Shown piece by piece: positions 43,050 to 53,345 of a stretch of 64,000 nucleotides of DNA; the first letter of the stretch is position 1; each line of letters starts with the position of its first letter. The position numbers and the translations under genes were made by a program. Location: contig OX031056.1 of the NCBI GenBank assembly GCA_943736015.1, positions 64,011,277 to 64,075,276 on the forward strand. Reading direction: 5' to 3'. The notes below the pieces were generated by a model. That model did no database searches, was not told where the DNA came from, and saw only the letters and a list, made by a program, of their open reading frames with translations. This DNA is from Tridacna crocea (taxonomy: Eukaryota; Mollusca; Bivalvia; Cardiida; Cardiidae).

Positions 43050-44941
43050 TCAGTCAATATCTAGTACATCTTTTTTAATCAATGGCTGCCTTAAATTGCA
43101 CAAAACTCCAATGACTTGCAGTGTTTGGTTTCCTTTCTTCAGAGTTTTAATTCCAAGTGTTGTATTTAAAATCCTGTATGATTTAAGCCTCATAATGGCC
43201 CGTTCCACATGAATTCGCTGAGCGGCTATTCTACGGGATTCAATTGTTTCCGCCTCTGAAAGTTGACTTCTACCTTTCATGAATGCTGGAATATTCAATT
43301 TAACTCTTCGTGCATAGAGTTCTTCACTAATAGTAAAGCCTCTGTCGGCCATAATTTCATCACCTGGTAACAAATTATTCAAAAACCCACAATTTTTGGT
43401 GATAAAGTTATCACTTGCTCTCCCTCCATACAATGGAGAAATGTACATGATAAATCCATTTGGGGCAATGGCTATCAGAAACTTGGCAGTGTTATGGCTT
43501 TTATAGGTACTCCATGTCTGTGCTCTTGCTTTTAAAGAAAATGGTCTTTGAATAAATATTTCGGAACAGTCAATGATGCATGTTGTTTTTGGATATGATG
43601 TCTGGAAAGATGATGGAAGACTTTTTCTGATAGTTTCTCTTGGCAGCCAAGTTATACAAGGAGACAACTCCTTTGCCATAATGTCAATCCACGAATTGAA
43701 AATGTTACTAGCTAGTTGATGGGATATACTAAAGCGCCTACCAATATCCCTGAAAGTCAAGGCAATTCTTAAACGTATAAGTACTAAGAGAATCTGGTCT
43801 GGTATGTCCATTTTGTATGGAAGCTGTCTTCCGAACTTTGACAAAGTTGAAATGAGTGTAGTGAATACAGCCAGACTAAGGCCAGTGTAAAATTTACAAT
43901 CCATATCACTGGATATGCTTTCTGCACTGAATTCTGTAGTATTGTGCTGAACTGATGCATCTCTTGTCCTCTTATTATAAAAGTAATTATGGTCAAGTGC
44001 AGTAACATCAATGGTTTGTGTGCTGCTGTCAACTAGTACTGGCTTTTTCTTGACATTTTTACAAAGGTCTGGAAATGACTGACAACAGACTGAAATACAC
44101 TGGTCATTCCAAACATGGCAATCTTCCTGAACGGGCGAACAATTAGCCAAGTCAAAAGGTGAAGCAGTAAATGTTTCCTCCATATCCATACATGATTCTT
44201 CTTGTTTGACCGGTGTATTTAGCTCAAGTGAACGTCTTACAAGTGGTCTGCGGGCTGGTGTGACCATTTTCATTGCATAACCCATTGAAAGAGATGGTAC
44301 TGGATTCTCTCGGGTAGGCCTTCCATCAATGAAATGGATTGAACAAACCTGCAATACAAAGCAAGAAAAAAATTCTAAGTACAGATCAAAGTGATAAAAA
44401 GTTACATCACATGGGAGAAATAGCTAAATTAAATACATAATGATGTGTACTGTGTACAAAATGAACTTCACATCATAAATTCCAAGACCGAATAATGAAT
44501 TTAACTGTTCTTTGCTTTTGATTACATATCTAGGAGGCAAAAGACAGACAGTGTGATACTAATGTCAAATTTAATAGTTGAAATAGACTGCAAAGAGAAC
44601 CCTTATCCGACTTTTAGATCTATCCGGAAACTACATCATTTTTGACAATACAAGTTATTAAAAAAAAAAAAAGCATAGATCTATTAACAAGACATTCAAC
44701 TTACTAAAGCCTTCGATGTAGGGTTGAATGATTTTCTGTTTATAGCTTTCAGCCAACTACGTTTCTTTTCTTCGTCTTTAGGTAGGCAATGTAGTTTAAA
44801 CGGTTGAACGCAAGGGCAGTCTTCCCGTTTCTGTCCAGCATGTATTTCACACTCTGATTGTCCCCAGATATAAAGTTTTTTCTGATTATTTTTACATCCA
44901 ATAACAACACATTGTTTCCCTCCACTTGTCTTGTAAGGCAT
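43050..44941 (-). CDS. THAP-domain DDE transposase (511 aa, two exons)
   Basis: Exon 1 is 44941-44705 (79 codons, donor TTA|GTAAGT); exon 2 is 44348-43050 after TTGTATTGCAG. The phase-0 join gives 511 residues and completes a THAP zinc finger: Cys11-x4-Cys16, Trp63, then Cys81-x2-His84 followed by 'FIDGRPTRENPVPSLSMGY', which straddles the intron. An insert of Cys/Trp-rich sequence ('YIWGQSECEIHAG') lies between the second Cys and the FxLHxxP segment. An HTH_Tnp_4-like region follows at about 253-303 ('LRIALTFRDIGRRFSISHQL'). The DDE_Tnp_4 (HARBI1-like) catalytic domain has Asp339 in 'IIDCSE', Asp414 in 'MADRGF' and Glu461 in 'HVERAIMRLK'. All three acidic residues are present, so catalysis is plausible. 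THAP binds DNA and probably recognises the element ends. Confidence 0.88.
44349..44704 (-). other. 356-nt intron splitting the THAP finger
   Basis: Donor GTAAGTTGAA and acceptor TTTGTATTGCAG on the minus strand. The intron separates the second Cys pair of the finger from the C-x2-H pair, so unspliced RNA cannot encode a complete DNA-binding domain. Confidence 0.85.
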
Positions 44942-45005
44942 CGTGGCTTTTTAAATCAAACATGTAAGATAGTCTATAAAATGCTTCAGACGTAGACAAT
45001 TTGTC

Positions 45006-45087
45006 AATTTGCAGTACCGTAATGGCGGACGCGAGATAATTTCAAGGGAGATAATCAGGTAAGTAATATATTCTGGAATCGTCTATA
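45006..45087 (-). repeat. Transposon right end
   Basis: The inner 22-bp block (45006-45027) is identical to the left inner block in inverted orientation; the outer block (45074-45087) differs by one base. The THAP start codon is 65 bp inside, so this end probably also holds the transposase promoter. Confidence 0.75.
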
Positions 45088-45640
45088 GTCAGAAAACAGG
45101 CTTTATTTTAACCCTTACCCTGTTTTACCTTTTTAGCCTAAGTTTTCCATTTTCGTTTTAGATAAGTTTGCCTACTACAAGTAGAGTAAGAATAAGACTT
45201 GGTAGAACGAGAATATCCAAAGTTTTTTTTTTTTTTAACTTCATCATGAGTATTTTGTATGGCGACAAACTTATAAACTATGAACCATGGCAGTCAATTT
45301 TATTTACAAGCAGCCACCTTTCCGGTGTAATTACTTGTGCTCCCGTATAATTTGTTCTACCTGGTCCATATTTTACGCAGAAAAGGTTATCACCAGTAAT
45401 TTACATATCTTTTGCGTGACTAGAAATGTTTACTCTACAATTCTTTTTCAAAATCCGTTTCATTCTTACCCGATGAAAGTGTAGTAGACAGATGTTATTC
45501 ATTTTTGCCTGGTGCTTAAAACTTACTGGAATTTATTGCTGATTTAAATTGCAATTAAAAATATCATTTTTCGTCCTTTCAGTGACAATTGAAAAAAGAA
45601 TGTATTATAGTTTGAGTTATTCCAGTATCCTATAAAATTC
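45088..45640. other. No feature recognised (right flank of the transposon)
   Basis: A+T-rich, with a T12 run near 45225. No credible frame or repeat. Confidence 0.45.
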
Positions 45641-45649
45641 CGAGAGACA

Positions 45650-46265
45650 GATTAAAACAAATCCAAATTTTTTCTAACGGACAGATGTTTTTCAAAACAA
45701 TTTCCACATACAAAGCTCATGATGTCTCTATAGGGTTACAGTAAACACAATGTGGGTCATCGTGCTTGTTTCTGAGAAATTCGTCTTTGAAAAGGTATAT
45801 TAAGTTTAAAAATTCAGCTGACAAGGTTGAAGGTCACTGACGAAGTTATTTTTTCAAGGAAAATTCAAGGAAATAAAATAGGATAAAAGCTTAGCAGACA
45901 TAATAAGAAAAGGAGAACTTTCTTAACAGGAGAGATATCACCTTTGCCAACAATTGATTTCAAAGTGGAAACAGCTATTCTTCCACAGCTACAAATTTGC
46001 TGGATTTCGGTTTCAATGTTTGGTGTGTAACGCAGTGTCAGCATTTTAATTATTTCGGGGTGACAGATCAACCATTCATTTTTTTTTCTCTCCATCCAAA
46101 CTACCCAAAGGAAGCACAATTTGTTTCTATGCACCAATAGTATTACCACTGTGTGATGCACTTTTCCTTCAATATCTACGCCAAACAAAAAGATATGCAT
46201 AGTAGGATGCCTGCGAACGTTTGTCATATACGTCGTTTAACTCTTTTCCAAATAGGCCTTTGCAA
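45650..46265. repeat. Dispersed repeat E, copy 1
   Basis: 45660-45815 matches the reverse complement of 28840-28985; 45890-46250 matches 29915-30260 in the same orientation. It contains a diverged MITE-like hairpin (45890-45960) ending near 'tcaaagtggaaacag'. Confidence 0.6.
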
Positions 46266-46769
46266 AAATAAGAATATATTTCCTCCTCAAATGACAAGTC
46301 ATTATCATTTCTCATAGACAATATTCCACGGACATTTTTTTTGTCCGTCAAAAATTATACTAGCACCTTGATGGGTAGTTTTAAAACTGTCCACCGATTG
46401 CAGTGCTAACAGAGCTTTGATTATGGCTATGTTATCTAACTCAGCCATTTTTCACACAAATATATCCAACAAAACTATCTAAATCATTGTGGAAAAAAGA
46501 GAAATTGCCTGTTATTATTCAGGACAATCATTCATTTAATTCCGATAATTTTGCATTAAAAAAAGACAGTTTCTTTCACTTCGTTCTAGTGCATTAGATA
46601 TGTCTACAAGAAACAGACGATATAATCAATGTTGACTGCTCAAGTTACAAAAAGACATTTCTAATCGTTAACTAGTCCTGACATCAGATTATTGTTTGTA
46701 CAAATTCAGATCCCTTTATTCTTGAAGATTCTTTATCGCAAAAATCCAAAAGCTGCTTGAAATAGTGTT

Positions 46770-46967
46770 CTAACTCTATACCACACAATCCCTGGTTCTT
46801 ACGACGTAGAGACAGAATACTTTTGAAAACATTGTAAGAAGAGGAGAAAATGATGGTTACCACCCTGCTGAACACAGATTTCAATTTTTGGGTTACATTT
46901 CTTTTGTCGTCTGCAACGGCTTCCAATTTGCACAGGTATAAAATTTTCTCGTTAGGTAAAAAGGTAA
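46770..46967 (-). mobile_element. TTAA palindromic MITE, hairpin half deleted
   Basis: 'taactctataccacacaatc', 'cctggttcttacgacgtaga', 'ggagaaaatgatggttacca', then directly 'ccctgctgaacacagatttc': the second half of the palindrome is missing. Ends 'ctcgttaggtaaaaagg'. Confidence 0.75.
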
Positions 46968-46969
46968 GT

Positions 46970-47390
46970 CGCTTATAGTAGTAACTCTGTTATATCTCGC
47001 TGCGCTACTGAAAGGACTCATGAAAGATTAAAACCCTGTTAGATCATGATCTCCCATCTACAATAAACAAATCAAGACATCCATAGGTAAGGAATCCTCC
47101 TGCACCATTAGTAGCTGGTCTCCTGGATAGAGTGGTGTCAAGTTATATACATTGCTCCGTGAAAAGACACATAAGGTATCCTAAAAAAGTGCCTGTGCCG
47201 ACCTGTGTCAAAACTTTTCACTGTGGTGAAATTTCAACATGTTCAAAGACCATTCTATCTCATAATCCTGATGGATTGTTAGTCAAAATGGATAATATGG
47301 ATCTATAACTGCGCGATAACTTGCATGGTATAATGTGTTACGGAGAAATATTAAACCCCCTGTTCACAGAGCGAAGTACATAAACAATTT
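46970..47390. repeat. Diverged repeat, otherwise no feature
   Basis: 47240-47370 shows scattered similarity to 10060-10170 ('ggataatatggatctataac' versus 'ggatcctatggatacataat'). No frame of interest. Confidence 0.35.
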
Positions 47391-47394
47391 TTGA

Positions 47395-47660
47395 TTTGGT
47401 TGGTTGGATGTACAGGGGTTTAACGCCACTTAACAGCTAAGGTCATATCATGGCGGTCGGTGACGCTGACATCCTGGCTTTCTCACACCGGTACTTGCAC
47501 TACTTTCTTTCCAAAGCCACCGACTACTTTTCTCACTTTTCAGCAGAGGTGAGAGGCGACAATAGGCCGGAAAGAAAATTAGCCTCAACCGGGTATCGAA
47601 CTCGCAACCACAAGGTCAGGAGTCCGACACGCTCCCGCTGATCCTACCGGACGGGCCACA
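47395..47660 (-). mobile_element. tRNA-headed SINE-like element
   Basis: On the minus strand, 47660-47585 has a tRNA-like head: 'cggtaggatcagcgggagcg' as an A-box-like region and 'gtggttgcgagttcgatacc' containing a near-consensus B box. The body continues through 'aggtcatatcatggcgg' and a conserved 'ggtttaacgccacttaac' block to a GGTTGGTTGG run at 47397-47406. About 265 bp. It is not a functional tRNA because anticodon-arm pairing is poor. Confidence 0.65.
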
Positions 47661-48625
47661 TTTTTCGGAAAAGAGAAGACAAAAACCTGACTCGGAAAAG
47701 TGCGATTCCATCTTTCTAAAAAACTACACATATATTGCAGAAAGCTGTTTCAGCCTCTACACGTAAATCGTGATAGTTATTATGTCTTAGCCAAGAATGT
47801 GGTAAAGATGAACTCCACCTTATTATAAGTTTTCTTCCATCTATGTAGGGCAATATCAGACTGCACAGAACATACAGTGTAATGTTTTTATCTATCTTTT
47901 CAGATATTTTGTCTTTATTTGTTTTTTCAAAAGCAAACATATAGTTCTGTCTCTTTTTCTGATTGAGAAATCACTTTTTGTGTATTTCATGGTTTGATAG
48001 ATGATGTTGAAGCACGGACTTCTGAGCGTTCGTCCTGCTACGCACGTGGTTTATATAGAACCAGGCTGGGACCCTGCAGTACATAGTCCTGTGATAAACT
48101 CCTTTATCCAGGCGCTAATTACGAGCGTAAAAAACAGGGAAACTGAGAATTGTGTGAATACTCTAGTTTCTCGGGGGTTATACCAAAATCGCTACCTGTG
48201 CTGTCGACCATGCTGGTACTGCGCAAAGCTGCTGTCGACCGAGAAATTACGGTTTTCGACCGAGCAGTACGTCTGTCGACAGAGGGACAAGGTAAATTTG
48301 ACGCCCTTGGAGAAGCGAAAACGGAAGTATTAACATTTACAAACAGTGTCAATGTTTTTAACAGACAACGTGTTATTTGTCTGTTCACTTATAGAGAGTT
48401 GTGACGCTGAAAAACACTATAAAATACCGGTTCTTTCGGGAAAAAAAAAATCATAGAATATCATTAATGAAATGCATGATAAAAGGTACGAAAGTAACAA
48501 AACGCCTTATATATTTCATCTATCATTTACGCTTCTACAACAAAGTGTGTCTACAACAAAGTGTGTTTGGCATAATTCATGCACTCTGGGAGATTTTATG
48601 GACCTTTGAAAAATACAGACGTCGA
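47661..48625. other. No gene recognised; cluster of GTCGAC motifs
   Basis: 48195-48295 has four GTCGAC/TCGACC sites ('gctgtcgacc', 'cgaccgagaa', 'ttcgaccgag', 'ctgtcgacag'). The open frames there (48001-48404, both strands) overlap one another and have no recognisable domain. Confidence 0.4.
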
Positions 48626-48844
48626 TTACCAGCAATATAGTCCGGTCTGTTAACTCGATTTTTTAGCAAAATGTTTACACTCCGGACGAAAGCAACAAAT
48701 TTTGCATACAGTTAATAGACATCATTCCGAACCATTTGCGCCTGGTGTGCCCGATTTTAGTGGCCTAATTCATTAATTACTGCCTATTATATATTCGGAT
48801 AGATGTAGTGTCCGAATACTCTTCCTTTGTATTTTATCAGAACA

Positions 48845-50180
48845 CATATATTAGTATCTCACAATGATTTGATCACTGAGGGTCGATCAAAACGCTTTCA
48901 AATTTAAGAGAACTTCATTTCTTTATCGAAAATTTGTTTTTGTTTACTCTGTAGGTGGATTTTGGTTTATTTTCAGTAATATAGACATGAATAAATCCGA
49001 AATGATACCCAGAATGGGCATTTTAGAAATTTTTTCACTTTTATATGAAGTTCCGACATTTTTGAAAGGTCAAAAAAACCCAAAACGGCCGTGCCGGTAG
49101 TTTTATTAATCATCTTTTTCGAAGATACACACACAAAAAAAAAGAAATGTCGTTTTATCAATCTTTAGGTAGACTTCAGAGAGTAAAACAGTACCATAAG
49201 CGCTATTTTCTGTCGGGCGTGTTGATAGAACTTTTAGTATTCAGACTGCATTAACCCTTAGGCTGCCAAGGGCGACTTAATGATCTTTTGCAGACAATAT
49301 AGACTAAGATCAGACTACGAAGAACGTGCAGTCTGATCCTAGATCATCTACAATGTCCGATACGGAGATATTTTCCTCGAGATATTCCTCTGAAATAACA
49401 TTTGGGATTTTACGATCGGATTTAAAGTGTCAGTTTAATTAGTAGGATAAGGTTTAATAATTTGAAAACAAATCCCCCAGCCCATTCCGAAAGAAATAAG
49501 TGCAGATATACAGTTAAACTGGGGCCGATTAAATCAGGTTACATAATAATGCATTTGAAAACCGAAAAAAAAAAGATGCTCGGGCAGAAAAATGCATCTT
49601 TTAGGTCCAGTAATTAGAACAGACTTATCCCCTGTAACAGATTTTAATCATTCCAAACCTTTACAAGTGATATCAACGTAAGGCTGAACGGGATAAACAC
49701 TTAATTATGACACGTGTGTGTTAGTCGGTGCTCTGCTCGAAGTTCTGTTTTTTCTAGAAGAAATGGGAGGTTTCAGATTTGAATTGAATTTTGTTATTAC
49801 GATAGTAAATTTATAAGGTAGTTCAAACAGGAACATGACAAAAATGCAACTATAGAGACCTTAAATATTATTTCAAAGTCAGGATTTTCGCTGTAACTTG
49901 AAAATGTATAATATCCCAGTTTTCTGGTAAATAAACTGTATCTGTCTATTTGCAGAATACTGGAACGATTTTTTTTTTTAAACAAAAATTATTACTTTAA
50001 TAGTTTAAATAAATCAAACTTCCGATTCCTGGATTTCGAGCCAGTACGTTAAAAAACTTAGCCACGGAATTAGGCAAACATTAGTTGATCAATCAGACAT
50101 AAAAATAGGAAAGGTCTACTGCAGTTATATTAATGTTATTTTTCTCCCTTTTCCACAATTTCTTACAATACTGAATCTTC
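48845..50180. other. Interior with little recognisable content
   Basis: 49255-49350 has 'taacccttaggctgccaagg' and 'agtctgatcctagatcatct', the dispersed repeat also seen at 42135-42300. Otherwise no feature seen. Confidence 0.4.
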
Positions 50181-50181
50181 A

Positions 50182-50403
50182 TCAACTCTTTACCAAACGA
50201 AAATTTGAGACTTGCCATAATTGCAAGCCTTTGCAGACAATTTGAATGTGACCTGAAAAATGAATTGTTTGTAAGAAGGATAGCAAATGGAAAAGGAGAA
50301 AAAGGTGGTTACCAGAACTTTATCGCTTTTCTACAACATTTTTAAAAACTATATATTTCTCAGGGTCGTGAAAAGCTTGTGTTATGCGGGATAGGGTTTT
50401 AAA
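50182..50403 (+). mobile_element. TTAA palindromic MITE, worn
   Basis: 'tcaactctttaccaaacgaa', 'aagcctttgcagaca', 'ggaaaaggagaaaaaggtgg', 'cagggtcgtgaaaagc', ending 'gatagggttttaaa'. Confidence 0.7.
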
Positions 50404-50435
50404 TAGTTACGGTGAATGTTTTCACCCGACGACGT

Positions 50436-50930
50436 CCATATACTTAGTATATGGGCGACGGACAAAAGTCCACTGGACAAAAGCCCACTGGGCAAAAGCT
50501 CACAGCTAATTTTGACCGGGAGGACAAATGCCCACTGCTTATAAAAAAAAGTGTATAAAAATATTTTTAATAATTTTTGTAGAAAAAAAAAAAAAAAAAC
50601 AGAGATTTAATGATCAGAATGATCAAATTGCTTTTTTTTTCTTCTCAATGTTTAATTCTCTACAACATTTCCCACTCTTATAACAACCATGTGAAAGAAG
50701 AAGAAAATGCTGCTTATCAGCATTTTCTGCTTTTCACATAACATTTTCTGCTATTTGTAGAGACAAGTTACATAGTATATACGAAACTTATCAATTCCAT
50801 ACATGATTAGAACTAAAAGTTCTATTGGGCTATTGTTCCAGTGGTAACGTTTTTGTCCTAGTGGGCTTTTGTCCAGTGGGCTTTTGTGCCATTGGGTTTT
50901 TGTCCTATACCCAGCATATGGAGACGATAG
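50436..50930. mobile_element. Foldback element with ends of iterated GACAAAAGCCCACTG
   Basis: The left end (50459-50537) has four degenerate tandem copies of a 15-mer GACAAAAGYCCACTG; the right end (50829-50912) has about five in inverse orientation (CAGTGGGCTTTTGTC). A small hairpin, CCATATAC...GTATATGG, sits just outside the left array. The interior includes a MITE-like hairpin at 50690-50750 ('gaaaatgctgcttatcagca'). Confidence 0.7.
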
Positions 50931-50989
50931 AGTAAAGGTGGTTCAAATGGTTGTAATTGTCCTTGAAAAAGTAAAACATATTGTTGAAG

Positions 50990-51222
50990 CTGGAGAAAGA
51001 TTGCTTTTTTTCCCAAGATTTTCTCTCACACTTTGAAAATTCTTTTTTCACAGATATTTTTGAACTATACATTGATTACTTTTTTTTTGCGGGGGGGGGG
51101 GGGGTGGGGCGGTGTTGAGGTTGGGGATGTGAGACAAAAAATAGAAAGTTGGACAAATCAGCACGTGAGCCCCCTTTTTTTCGGGTCGCCAAAACACGAA
51201 ATACTTTGGTAAAAGGTTAAAT
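50990..51222 (-). mobile_element. Remnant of a palindromic MITE around a poly-G tract
   Basis: 'gctggagaaagattgctttt' and 'cacgaaatactttggtaaaa' with 'ggttaaat' are recognisable MITE parts; the middle is replaced or expanded by the G-rich run. Confidence 0.4.
51085..51128 (+). repeat. Poly-G / G-rich tract
   Basis: An uninterrupted run of about 15 G followed by 'tggggcggtgttgaggttgg'. It could form a G-quadruplex and is also prone to sequencing and assembly error. Confidence 0.85.
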
Positions 51223-52245
51223 AGCTGTCCAGTGTCTTCAGAGAGCCAGGGACAGTCCATTTACTGATATTACAGCACTATTATCAAACCGTCTTTGTTG
51301 CGTTTTCAGGCATGTTCCTATTGACGAATAACTTCATGCCATAGATCATGAGCAAAAGAAACGTGGCTTCAGATCAAATTTCAAACCTTCCATACCGTCT
51401 TCACAAAATATTTATTCAAACTTCATTTTGAGCATTTAAAGATGTGAAAAATGGGTAAAGGGTTAACTCGGTGTTCCTTTGATCTGGGTATCGCACTGCA
51501 GGGTGGGTGATCTTTAGAAGAGTTGTAATGTACTGTCTTCTTACAGATTTACAAACATGTGTCACATTAAACTGACTCTTCTGTATCTTTTGTTTTATAT
51601 TAATTAATTGTGGTGATCATTAATGAACGGGATTCTGAATTATACACAGGTTACAGAGGATTCATTCTTAGTATCTATATGCTCTTTATTTTCAATACGA
51701 TCTCATAAAATGCATATTTTGTCTGTTTATGATTATTTATTTTCAAAAGCAATACCACGAAATATTACTAAATTGTGTTAGAATTGATTTCCTCTTGATT
51801 TTTTGCTATGTCATTTTCTTTTCAGTTGTGAATTTGTCCAAATTTAAAGGGTTTGCGAACGGGACATACAGCATTTGTCACTGAAAAAAAAAAAAAATGC
51901 TTTGGATTAAAAGAAAATATGCGTTATATCAAATGTAATCGGCAAATCGTCTATTGCATTGTATGCGGAAATCTGAAGGCAATTTGATGTGTCCTGCCGA
52001 TTGACCAAATTCAAAGGAATCCTAAACGCGAAATTCAAAGTCAGTTCTTTTTAAGTATGTAAAGTGCAAGCAAATGACAGGCAAATGGACGGACAGATAA
52101 ACATACAGATACGAAAAACATATAGAATATTCATAAAATCAATCCCTAAATACAGATGTGCCTTTAAAATGACAAAATACTTCTGAAACACCATTTTTTG
52201 TCGATCATACATTGTGACTAAACGGGAAACAACCAAATTACTGTT
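51223..52245. other. No gene recognised; small ACGG patch
   Basis: Around 52070-52110 'gcaaatggacggacagataa' resembles the degenerate ACGG end of a Pearl-like element. A worn MITE 5' arm is visible near 51835-51900. Confidence 0.35.
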
Positions 52246-52470
52246 CTACAAAGGAAGAGTATTCGGACAGTACAGTTATCCGAATTTCAAATCGCAGTAA
52301 AAATTGATCTAGAGGCTTAAAATCGGGCACACCCCTTTTTTTCGTTTTAGAAACGTATTGTTTACATCATATAAAATTTTCACACTTTCGTCCGGCGAGT
52401 AAACATTTTTGAGCTAACAGACCGGACTAATACGACTGTCGATGGTATCTTAGCCTGAATGATACGGCTG

Positions 52471-53345
52471 TCGACAAATTATGAAAACTATATTTCATGT
52501 ACCTGTGTTAAAAAACATGATTTATTCTATGACTATTAATGAAATCTCCACTATAAGGCAGATTGCACTGGGAGCCATGAAGAAAATTGTATATTTTGCG
52601 CGGGGTGTCTTTAAAGTCGCAACAGTCGCCAAGAATAACTCCATCCTTAACTCTCCCGTATATAGTTCACACAACAGACTACATGGCTGGTCACTGATGT
52701 ACGTAAATACTGAAACATGTAAAGTTCAAATCAGATTAAGAATAAAATTGCAAAATCTATTTCAAAGAAATTGGACTGCAAACATGTGCAAATACTCTTG
52801 AAGAATGTCGGAAAGAGCACAGGCGCTTGAAGTATAAATGCTAAAACAGGTCATTGATTTTAAATATTTTTGCTAGATGAGCCATTACGAAATTGCATGT
52901 AGACTGCGTCAATATTAACCTTGGTATTTAGCATTTTGAAGGGTTTTTTAGAGCGAGGAACTTCAAGCGCCTATGGAGAGAGGAACATTTCGCAACAAAT
53001 GTCATGGCAATCGGTAGGGTTGCTATGCAGATATATGGCTTGTGTAATTTGCAGTGGCTATCTCCAGCGGCTGCATGCTTTGAAAAATTTTTGACCTGGT
53101 CAAAAAAAGTACATATTTTCAACAAACGGTTAGGTGTTTCCAATCAGTAAGAAAAAAATTCAATTGCACTGAATACAGGGAATGCAATTTGTCCGTTATC
53201 TGGCATTTTTTTCTAGATGCTGTCAATTTTGACCGTATTTGTTTCAAAATGACTTTTCATTACGTTAACATGCCCGTGCGGCTCAAACCCCTGAGAACCC
53301 ACTTTATATAGTGAAAAGTGGGGTTTTTAGGGGTATGGGCTATTT
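52471..53345. other. No feature recognised
   Basis: One frame of 106 codons (52481-52801) has no recognisable domain and no codon or splice support. No repeats recognised. Confidence 0.4.

Larger units (their letters stand above)
39401..45087. mobile_element. Autonomous two-gene DNA transposon (ISL2EU / PIF-Harbinger-like), 5.7 kb
   Basis: The left end 'tatagacaattcca' and the right end (reverse complement 'tatagacgattcca') differ at one of 14 positions. Exactly 60 nt from each outer edge, a 22-bp inverted repeat starting CGCCATTACGGTACTG begins (39461-39482; 45006-45027). Both ends read TATAGAC, so a 2-bp TA or AT duplication is possible, matching the short duplications of this group. Inside are two convergent spliced genes, a SWIM/YqaJ protein and a THAP/DDE transposase. 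Pairing a DDE transposase with a YqaJ-type protein is, to my recollection, characteristic of ISL2EU elements. Both frames are intact, so the copy is young or still selected. Three palindromic MITEs are nested between the genes. Confidence 0.8.
48626..52470. mobile_element. Candidate 3.8-kb element with ~215-bp inverted repeats
   Basis: 48626-48840 ('tagtccggtctgttaactcg' to 'ccgaatactcttcctttgta') is matched in reverse complement at 52250-52470, with indels. Shared blocks include 'ttcgtccgg', 'gggcacacc' and 'gtattcggac'. The interior holds MITEs, a small foldback and a poly-G run but no recognisable transposase, so it is a non-autonomous element or two facing copies of a shorter repeat. Confidence 0.55.

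Noticed and set aside
43784..44032. 82-codon frame overlapping the transposase
   Set aside because: A different frame on the same strand inside the 434-codon exon; a shadow frame.
44349..44354. ATG at 44354 as the transposase start
   Set aside because: The codons M and Q are intronic (the bases before the acceptor). The THAP exon upstream joins in phase and completes the zinc finger.
47585..47660. Functional tRNA gene on the minus strand
   Set aside because: The B box is good, but the acceptor and anticodon arms do not pair properly and a SINE-like body follows.
48001..48404. Overlapping frames of 84-110 codons on both strands
   Set aside because: Mutually overlapping, no domain, and situated in GTCGAC-motif-rich sequence.
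51085..51128. Regulatory G-quadruplex promoter
   Set aside because: No gene is nearby. A homopolymer run of this type is common in repeats and error-prone in sequencing.
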